DNA from: Acidobacteriota bacterium
GTDB taxonomy: Bacteria; Acidobacteriota; Vicinamibacteria; Vicinamibacterales; Vicinamibacteraceae
Reading direction: 5' to 3'
Assembly: GCA_023418055.1 (NCBI GenBank)
Contig: JAEZDP010000243.1
Location: 1 to 32,290, forward strand
Length of the DNA: 32,290 nt
Positions 26,813-32,290 of this stretch are shown here, one piece after another. A program made the position numbers and the translations under genes. A model generated the notes under the pieces. The model searched no databases. It was not told the DNA's origin and saw only the letters and a list, made by a program, of their open reading frames with translations. How positions within the stretch are numbered: position 1 is the first letter of the stretch; every line of letters starts with the position of its first letter.

Positions 26813-27232
26813 TCAGCGACCGATCAGGCGATGTTCAACCATCGTGCAGCGGTTGTCGGTGGCCACGAGGCCTGCGGCACGCGCCCGCGCCAGGCCCGAC
26901 GGGTTGCTGATGCCCACCTGCAGCCAGATGGCTCGGGCGCCGATGGCGATGGCCTCGTCGATGACAGGGTCGGTGAACTCGCTCCGCAGGAACACGTTGA
27001 CGAGGTCTACCGGCGCGTCCACGTCGCGAAGGCTTGCAAAGGCCGGCTCACCGAGGACGGTCGGCGCCGCGAAGCGCCCGAGGTGCACCGGCACGATCCG
27101 ATAGCCGGCCCGCTGCAGGTACGCGGCGATGCCGTGGGCCGGACGATGCGTCCGCGTGTCGAGACCGACGACGGCGATCGTCCGGGCATCGCGCAGCGCG
27201 CGCAGGGCATCGTCCAACTGGCCATGAGGCAT
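26813..27232 (-). CDS. CoA-binding domain protein (YccU-like)
   Basis: 139 residues, the usual size of this small single-domain Rossmann family. The nucleotide-binding strand is RTIAVVGLDTRTHRPAHGIA, and the pattern GYRIVPVHLGR, then FASLRDVDAPVDLVNVFLRS, then ARAIWLQVGISNPSGLARA, then VATDNRCTMVEHR follows the family closely, including the cysteine of DRCxxxEH. Its biochemical role is unknown in most bacteria. The frame is open to 27295, but the ATG at 27232 places the family N-terminus correctly; no clear ribosome binding site is seen at either. It is directly followed by the DUF5009 gene. Confidence 0.85.
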   Translation of the reverse strand: MPHGQLDDALRALRDARTIAVVGLDTRTHRPAHGIAAYLQRAGYRIVPVHLGRFAAPTVLGEPAFASLRDVDAPVDLVNVFLRSEFTDPVIDEAIAIGARAIWLQVGISNPSGLARARAAGLVATDNRCTMVEHRLIGR

Positions 27233-27281
27233 GGCACAGGATACCGCGCGACCATCCGCGGCGTGGCGCGGGCTTCTCCCG

Positions 27282-27287
27282 TATGAT
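27282..27287 (+). promoter_or_regulatory. Weak -10 candidate before the TIM-barrel gene
   Basis: TATGAT at 27282-27287 is a 5 of 6 match to TATAAT. It would place the transcript start about 20 bases before the ATG at 27316, after which GGAG serves as ribosome binding site. No -35 is visible. Confidence 0.3.
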
Positions 27288-27315
27288 GCAGGCATCGGTG
27301 TTCTGGAGGCCTTCG

Positions 27316-28203
27316 ATGTTCACGTCTCGACGCAGGTTTCTCACGCTCGGGGCCGCAGCCCTGGCCACCGCCGCCTCGCGCCCGGCGGCGGGTGAACTGG
27401 CATGGCAGGCGGCTTCGCCCCACACGTTCCGTGTCGGCGTCACCGACTGGAACCTGAGAAAGGAAGCCGACCCCACCTCGTTCGCGCTCGCGAAGGCGAT
27501 TGGTTTCGACGGCGTCCAGGTGAGCCTCGCGACCGGTCGCCCGCGCACGCCGATTGGCGGTGACGTGGTGGCCGCCTATCGCGCCGAGTCTGCGCGGCAC
27601 GGACTGCCGATCGTCTCCACCTGCCTCAACATCCTGCACACCAACTACCTGAAGTCCGATCCGCTCGGCCCGAAGCGTGTGGCCGAAGGCATTGCGTTGA
27701 CGCGCGACCTCGGCGTCGAGGTCATGCTGCTGCCGTTCTTCGATGCGGGAGCCCTGAGCACTGCGGCCGAGCAGGCGCGTGTGGCTGACATCCTCCGGGA
27801 CCTGGCTCCAGAGGCCGCCCGTGCCGGCGTCGTGCTCGGGCTCGAGAACACCATCTCGGCGGCCGACAACGTCCGGATCATGGAGCGCGTCGGCTCGCCG
27901 GCCGTCCGCGTGTACTACGACGTGGGCAACTCGACGGCACAGGGATTCGACGTGGTCGAGGAGCTTCGCTGGCTCGGAGCCGAGCGCATCTGCGAGGTCC
28001 ACGTGAAGGACAACCCGCATTTCCTGGGGGAAGGCCGCATCGATCTGCCGGGCGTGGTGGCAGTACTGGCCGACATTGCCTACGCGCGATGGCTCGTGCT
28101 CGAGACGAGCAGTCCCACGCGCGATGTCGAGGCCGACATGCGGCGCAACCTCGCCTTCACGCGCGACCTGATTGCGGCGCGGAACGGTCAGCGGCCCGCA
28201 TGA
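27316..28203 (+). CDS. Exported sugar phosphate isomerase/epimerase-like TIM barrel
   Basis: 295 residues. The N-terminus MFTSRRRFLTLGAAALATAA is a twin-arginine signal (SRRRFL), so the folded protein is probably exported to the periplasm. The rest follows the xylose-isomerase-like/AP-endonuclease-2 barrel: VGVTDWNLRKEADP, AIGFDGVQVSL, GLPIVSTCLNILH, GVEVMLLPFF, VLGLENTIS (a metal-ligand Glu), YYDVGNS (Asp), ICEVHVKDN (His) and LVLETSSP (Glu). These residues fit a divalent metal site. The substrate is unknown; many Acidobacteriota and Planctomycetota have exported members. GGAG sits seven to eight bases before the ATG. Its stop overlaps the nhaC start (ATGA). Confidence 0.85.
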   Translation: MFTSRRRFLTLGAAALATAASRPAAGELAWQAASPHTFRVGVTDWNLRKEADPTSFALAKAIGFDGVQVSLATGRPRTPIGGDVVAAYRAESARHGLPIVSTCLNILHTNYLKSDPLGPKRVAEGIALTRDLGVEVMLLPFFDAGALSTAAEQARVADILRDLAPEAARAGVVLGLENTISAADNVRIMERVGSPAVRVYYDVGNSTAQGFDVVEELRWLGAERICEVHVKDNPHFLGEGRIDLPGVVAVLADIAYARWLVLETSSPTRDVEADMRRNLAFTRDLIAARNGQRPA

Positions 28204-29693
28204 ACGTCGAATCGGTGCGCGAGCCCAGCCTCGCGCAGTCGCTCGTGCCGGTGGCGTTCCTCGTCGCGCTGCTGTCGGCCTCCGTCTACCTCTACGGCGA
28301 CGGGTCGTCGAGTGGGCCCAATCAGATCGCGCTCATCCTGGCCGCGGCGGTGGGCCTCATCATCGGCGTCCGCAACGGCTACAGCTGGAAGACGCTCGAG
28401 GCCGGCATCGTGCACGGCATCTCGCTGGCCACCGGCGCTTTGCTCATCCTGCTCGTTGTCGGCGCGCTCATCGGCACCTGGATTCTGGCCGGCACCGTGC
28501 CCACGATGATCTACTACGGGTTGCTGGTGCTGACGCCCGGCATCTTCTATCCGGCCGCGTGCGTCATCTGTTCGGTGGTGGCCGTGGCCACTGGCAGTTC
28601 GTGGACGACGGCGGGCACAGTGGGGGTGGCGCTCATCGGCGTGGCCAGCGCGCAGGACCTGAACCTGGGGCTGGCAGCCGGCGCCGTCATCTCGGGGGCG
28701 TATTTCGGCGACAAGATGTCGCCGCTTTCCGACACCACGAACCTGGCACCGGCGATGGCCGGCACCGACCTGTTCACACATATCCGGCACATGGTGTGGA
28801 CGACCGCGCCCAGCATGGCACTCGCGCTGGTGCTGTTTGCGGCGTTCGGTCTCTTTGCCGCCGCCCCAACGGACACGGCGGCCGTCGGCGTCATCCTTCG
28901 CGACCTCGAACGCCAGTTTGCCGTCGGGTGGCACCTGCTGCTGCCGGCCGTCCTGGTGCTGGTGCTCGTCGTGCGGCGCATGCCCGCCCTGCCCGCGCTG
29001 CTCATCGGGGCACTGACGGGGGCCGCGTTCGCCGTCGTCTTCCAGCAGCCGGCGGTCGTGGCCTACGTGGGCGAGACCGACCTGCCACGCGGGCTCGTGC
29101 TCCTGAAAGGCGCGTGGTCCTCGCTGTTCGACGGGTACCGATCCACGTCCGGCAACGCGGCGCTCGACGACCTGCTCACGCGCGGCGGCATGTCCAGCAT
29201 GTTGAGCACCGTCTGGCTCATCATCTCGGCCATGATGTTCGGCGCCGTCATGGAGACGACCGGCATGTTGCAGACGATTGCCGGCACGATTCTCGGGGTG
29301 GTGCGAGGCACCGGCAGCCTCGTACTGGCGACGCTGGGCACGGCCATCGGCATGAACGTCATCGCCTCCGACCAGTACATCGCCATCGTCCTACCGGGTC
29401 GGATGTTCCGCGCGGAGTACGCGCGCCGCGGGCTGCATCCGAAGAACCTGTCGCGGTCGCTCGAAGACGCCGGCACCCTCACGTCACCGCTCGTCCCGTG
29501 GAACACGTGCGGTGCGTTCATGGCGCAGACGCTCGGGGTGGCGACTTTCGTGTACGCGCCGTACTGTTTCTTCAACCTGCTGAACCCGCTCGTCGCGGCC
29601 GTCTTCGGGTTCACGGGCTTCACCATCGCGCGTGTGACGCCAGAGGATGCGGGGACGACGGCGGATGTCGGGGCGGCCGTCGCGGAACGCTAG
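28200..29693 (+). CDS. nhaC: Na+/H+ antiporter, NhaC family
   Basis: 497 residues with about 11-13 hydrophobic segments; inner-membrane secondary antiporter. Family signatures are VVAVATGSSWTTAGTVGVAL, ISGAYFGDKMSPLSDTTNLA (a characteristic NhaC motif), GGMSSMLSTVWLIISAMMFG, GMNVIASDQYIAIVLPGRMF and SLEDAGTLTSPLVPWNTCGA. NhaC members exchange Na+ for H+, and some relatives exchange malate/lactate or other organic ions, so exact substrates are open. The ATG at 28200 overlaps the preceding stop by four bases (ATGA), so translation is coupled to the barrel protein. It converges on the methyltransferase gene with three bases between. Confidence 0.9.
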   Translation: MNVESVREPSLAQSLVPVAFLVALLSASVYLYGDGSSSGPNQIALILAAAVGLIIGVRNGYSWKTLEAGIVHGISLATGALLILLVVGALIGTWILAGTVPTMIYYGLLVLTPGIFYPAACVICSVVAVATGSSWTTAGTVGVALIGVASAQDLNLGLAAGAVISGAYFGDKMSPLSDTTNLAPAMAGTDLFTHIRHMVWTTAPSMALALVLFAAFGLFAAAPTDTAAVGVILRDLERQFAVGWHLLLPAVLVLVLVVRRMPALPALLIGALTGAAFAVVFQQPAVVAYVGETDLPRGLVLLKGAWSSLFDGYRSTSGNAALDDLLTRGGMSSMLSTVWLIISAMMFGAVMETTGMLQTIAGTILGVVRGTGSLVLATLGTAIGMNVIASDQYIAIVLPGRMFRAEYARRGLHPKNLSRSLEDAGTLTSPLVPWNTCGAFMAQTLGVATFVYAPYCFFNLLNPLVAAVFGFTGFTIARVTPEDAGTTADVGAAVAER

Positions 29694-29696
29694 AGG

Positions 29697-30332
29697 CTAC
29701 GGAGCAGCGGGCTTGCGCGCCACCACCATGAACCAGCGTCCGGCCCCGGGCTCGTCGGTCTCGACCAACTCGAACCCCGCGCCCCGCAGTTCGGCTTCGA
29801 CGCTGCGTGGGCCCACGCCGTGCGCGCCGCCAGCGTCGCGTTCAGCCGCGTGCTGGGCCTCGTCGCCCCCGCGTGGGGGGAAGTCGATAATTGCCAGGAG
29901 GGCCCCGGGCTTCATCGCGCGAAAGAGACTGGCGTTCATCGCCGCCGGGTCATCGAAGTGATGGTAGACGTTGCGCATGAAGACGGCATCGCAACATCCG
30001 TCGGCCACGTTGGCGTCGGCCGGACGTCCCTCGACCACCGTGATGTTCGCAAGGGTGGCTGCGGCCGCCGCGCGCTCGATGGCCCCGCGCTGACGGGCAT
30101 CGATCTCGCTGGCGTAGACGTGGCCGCTTTCGCCGACCACACGCGCGACGGCCAGCGCCAGCGTCCCGTTGCCAGCGCCCACCTCCAGCACGGTCATGCC
30201 CGGGCGGAGATGCAGCGCGTTGGTGAGGCGTGTGGCGTCGGCATCGTCGCGCTGAGCCTGCGCCGGCACGGTCGCCAGCAGCAGGGCAAGAACCGCGAGG
30301 GTGGGCGTGCAATGGCGATAGCAGGGTCGCAT
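29697..30332 (-). CDS. Exported class I SAM-dependent methyltransferase-like protein
   Basis: 211 residues. Residues 1-27 (ending VPAQAQ) look like a cleavable Sec signal peptide. After it comes a class I methyltransferase fold: motif I TVLEVGAGNGTLALAVAR, the acidic end of strand 2 YASEIDARQ, motif DAVFMRNVYHHFDDP, and LLAIIDFPP. Methyltransferases need cytosolic SAM, so an exported one is a puzzle, though such signal-bearing homologues are known in genome annotations. Alternatively the segment is a membrane anchor, or translation starts later. The ATG at 30332 was chosen because it starts the signal peptide; GGGAGA lies about 10 bases upstream. It is divergent from the next gene. Confidence 0.78.
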   Translation of the reverse strand: MRPCYRHCTPTLAVLALLLATVPAQAQRDDADATRLTNALHLRPGMTVLEVGAGNGTLALAVARVVGESGHVYASEIDARQRGAIERAAAAATLANITVVEGRPADANVADGCCDAVFMRNVYHHFDDPAAMNASLFRAMKPGALLAIIDFPPRGGDEAQHAAERDAGGAHGVGPRSVEAELRGAGFELVETDEPGAGRWFMVVARKPAAP

Positions 30333-30359
30333 CGAGGCAGTCTCCCGTGAAGGTGCGTG

Positions 30360-30365
30360 TATAGA
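30360..30365. promoter_or_regulatory. Candidate -10 in the divergent gap 30333-30404
   Basis: TATAGA (30360-30365) on the plus strand and TATACA just offset on the minus strand form the only AT-rich patch in this 72-base divergent spacer. Either could serve its neighbouring gene. No -35 is recognised. Confidence 0.28.
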
Positions 30366-30404
30366 CGTGCGCCTGGCGTTGCCGGTCGAAGGGAAGGGGT
30401 GAAC

Positions 30405-32290
30405 ATGCGTCGAGGTGTGTCCAACGGCACCGGGGCCGCGATCGTTCTCGCCGTGCTGTGTGCGGGCGTGCTGGTGCGTGGATCGGCGGCGCAACCGGCG
30501 CTGCCGCGTCTCGCGACGCCGACCGAGGTGCCGCTGTCGCTCTTCACCGTGCCCGACAGCCTGGAGGTGACCCGCTGGGCTGCCTCGCCGATGCTCTACA
30601 ACCCCACCAACATCGACATCGATCGGGACGGCCGTATCTGGGTCGCCGAAGGCGTCAGGTACCGCACCAATCATGCGCGCCGGCCGGAGGGCGACCGCAT
30701 CGTCGTCCTCGAGGACACCGACGGGGACGGCGTGGCCGACGCCTCTCACACCTTCGTCCAGGAACCGGCGCTGGTGGCGCCGCTCGGCATCGCCGTGATC
30801 GGTAACCGCGTGGTCGTGTCACAACCGCCAGACCTTCTCGTGTACACCGACGTCGATCGCAACTTGCGGTTCGACCCCTCCATCGACACGCGTGAGGTGC
30901 TGCTGACGGGATTCCAGGGCGTGAACCATGATCACTCGTTGCACTCGGTGACCGTCGGGCCCGACGGCAAGTGGATGTTCAACAGCGGCAACACGGGCGC
31001 CAGGTTCACCGACCGCTCAGGCCGCACCTTCACGTCACTGGGGCCGTACCGGCCGGATCCCGTCGGGCCGTTCACCTTTCCCCACGACGCGTCCCGATAC
31101 GAAGGCGCCATCAGCGACGACGGGCACGTGTATGTCGGCGGCTTCACCGCAAGGATGAACCCCGACGGCACGGGCGTCGAGATCATCGGCCACAACTACC
31201 GGAACAGTTACGAGCAGTCGATCACCTCGCTCGGCGACGTCTTCCAGAGCGACAATGACGACCCTCCAGCCTGCCGGGTGAGCTGGGTCATGGAGTATGC
31301 GAACTTCGGCTTCGCGTCACTCGACGGACGCCGCACGTGGCAGGCCGACAGGCGCCCCGGGCAGAGCGTGCCCGTGGCGCACTGGCGGCAGGACGACCCA
31401 GGCACCGCGCCCCCGGGGGACGTCTACGGCGGCGGCTCACCCACCGGCACGGCCTTCTACGAGAACGGCGCGCTGGGTGAACGCTGGGAGGGCACCTTCT
31501 TTGCCGCCGAGCCAGGCCGCAACCTCGTCTTCTCGTACCAGCCGACGCGAGAAGGTGCCGGCTTCCGGCTCGACCGCAAGGACTTCCTCTGGTCGAATCG
31601 CGAAGGGCAGTGGGCGGGCACCGACTTCACGGGCGGGCCCGGCACTACCACGGCCGAGGTCTCGACGCTGTTTCGCCCCTCGGACATCGCGGTCGGTCCG
31701 GACGGGGCCCTCTATGTCAGCGACTGGATCGACCCCATCGTCGGCTTCCACCAGGACCTGGACGACGCGGTGTCGGGCGCCATCTATCGGATTGCGCCGA
31801 AGGGGTTCGTGTCGCGGCCGCCTCGTTTCGACGAGACCACCGTCGACGGCCTCGTGACGGCACTGCGGTCGCCGGCCGTCAACGTCCGGGCGATCGGCTT
31901 CGCGGGCCTGAAGGCGCGTGGTGCCGAGGCGGTGGATGCCGTTGCGGCGTTGCTCGACGATGAGAACACGTACATGAGGGGCCGAGCGCTCTTCCTCCTC
32001 CCTCCGCTCGGGCCCGAGGGGCAGCGGCGGGCCGGGCCGCCCGAGTCGCACCGCGACGCGGACCTGCGCATCGCCGTGTTCCGGGCCATGCGCCGTGCGG
32101 GGCTCGACATCCTGCCCACTGCTCGCCGGATGGCGCACGACCCCGACGCCGGTGTGCGGCGCGAGGTGGCGCTCGCGATGCGCGACAGGCCTGCCGACGA
32201 GGCGCTGCCGGTGCTGGCTGCGGTCGCGCGCGACTTCGACGGTCACGACCGCAGCTACCTCGAGGCGCTGGGCACCGGCGCGTCCCACAA
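30405..32290 (+). CDS. Exported PVC/Acidobacteria-type dehydrogenase-like beta-propeller protein with HEAT repeats (partial)
   Basis: Open from the ATG at 30405 to the right edge (628 codons) with no stop; the 3' end is outside the window. GAAGGGAAGGGG before the ATG is a strong ribosome binding site. A Sec signal (about 1-29) is followed by a propeller: SPMLYNPTNIDIDRDGRIWV, LEDTDGDGVADASHTFV, GVNHDHSLHSVTVGPDGKWM, then FQSDNDDPPACRVSW, QADRRPGQSVPVAHW, GGGSPTGTAFYENGALG and FRPSDIAVGPDGALYVSDW. These are diagnostic of the large 'putative membrane-bound dehydrogenase' family of Planctomycetota, Verrucomicrobiota and Acidobacteriota. HEAT-like helices begin near residue 480. Full-length members often end in a CxxCH haem domain, which would lie beyond the edge. 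Function is unproven; carbohydrate oxidation is often suggested. Confidence 0.85.
   Translation, partial: MRRGVSNGTGAAIVLAVLCAGVLVRGSAAQPALPRLATPTEVPLSLFTVPDSLEVTRWAASPMLYNPTNIDIDRDGRIWVAEGVRYRTNHARRPEGDRIVVLEDTDGDGVADASHTFVQEPALVAPLGIAVIGNRVVVSQPPDLLVYTDVDRNLRFDPSIDTREVLLTGFQGVNHDHSLHSVTVGPDGKWMFNSGNTGARFTDRSGRTFTSLGPYRPDPVGPFTFPHDASRYEGAISDDGHVYVGGFTARMNPDGTGVEIIGHNYRNSYEQSITSLGDVFQSDNDDPPACRVSWVMEYANFGFASLDGRRTWQADRRPGQSVPVAHWRQDDPGTAPPGDVYGGGSPTGTAFYENGALGERWEGTFFAAEPGRNLVFSYQPTREGAGFRLDRKDFLWSNREGQWAGTDFTGGPGTTTAEVSTLFRPSDIAVGPDGALYVSDWIDPIVGFHQDLDDAVSGAIYRIAPKGFVSRPPRFDETTVDGLVTALRSPAVNVRAIGFAGLKARGAEAVDAVAALLDDENTYMRGRALFLLPPLGPEGQRRAGPPESHRDADLRIAVFRAMRRAGLDILPTARRMAHDPDAGVRREVALAMRDRPADEALPVLAAVARDFDGHDRSYLEALGTGASH

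Overview
The window is a GC-rich, gene-dense bacterial chromosome segment. Protein content (flotillin-like FloA with NfeD, a PVC/Acidobacteria-type exported dehydrogenase-like protein, many lipoproteins, a ferredoxin-linked 2-oxoglutarate oxidoreductase inside a TCA gene cluster) suggests Acidobacteriota, most likely Vicinamibacteria. This is an inference from gene content and style; no rRNA marker is present. I see no tRNA, rRNA, CRISPR, insertion sequence or prophage.

Region 1 (1-15.1 kb) is central metabolism. After the tail of an unknown gene come serA (minus), icd and mdh (plus), the sdhCAB operon (minus), sucCD (plus), korAB (plus), ndk, a DUF2905 membrane protein and dcd. Together they cover isocitrate to 2-oxoglutarate, succinyl-CoA, succinate and fumarate, and malate to oxaloacetate. 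2-Oxoglutarate oxidation is by a ferredoxin-type KorAB rather than a lipoamide dehydrogenase complex. Citrate synthase, aconitase and fumarase are not in the window.

Region 2 (15.1-22.5 kb, all minus) holds nfeD-floA-(Pro-rich membrane protein) followed by lipoprotein-MBOAT-AlgJ-like genes: a membrane microdomain module next to a probable envelope-polymer O-acetylation module.

Region 3 (22.5-32.3 kb) is a set of short, often overlapping units: a ROK/polyphosphate-glucokinase-like kinase overlapping a glycoside-hydrolase-like lipoprotein, an M14 carboxypeptidase lipoprotein, a DUF5009/HGSNAT-like membrane protein with a CoA-binding protein, an exported TIM-barrel isomerase overlapping an NhaC antiporter, an exported methyltransferase, and the start of a large exported beta-propeller/HEAT protein that runs off the window.

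The most unusual signal is non-coding. Five gene junctions in region 1 hold degenerate tandem arrays with a strict 7-bp (once 8-bp) period. Each has its own unit sequence, and four occur as a left arm plus an inverted right arm. They sit at operon ends or directly against start codons, and one overlaps a stop codon. None occur in regions 2 and 3. I do not recognise them as a named repeat family.
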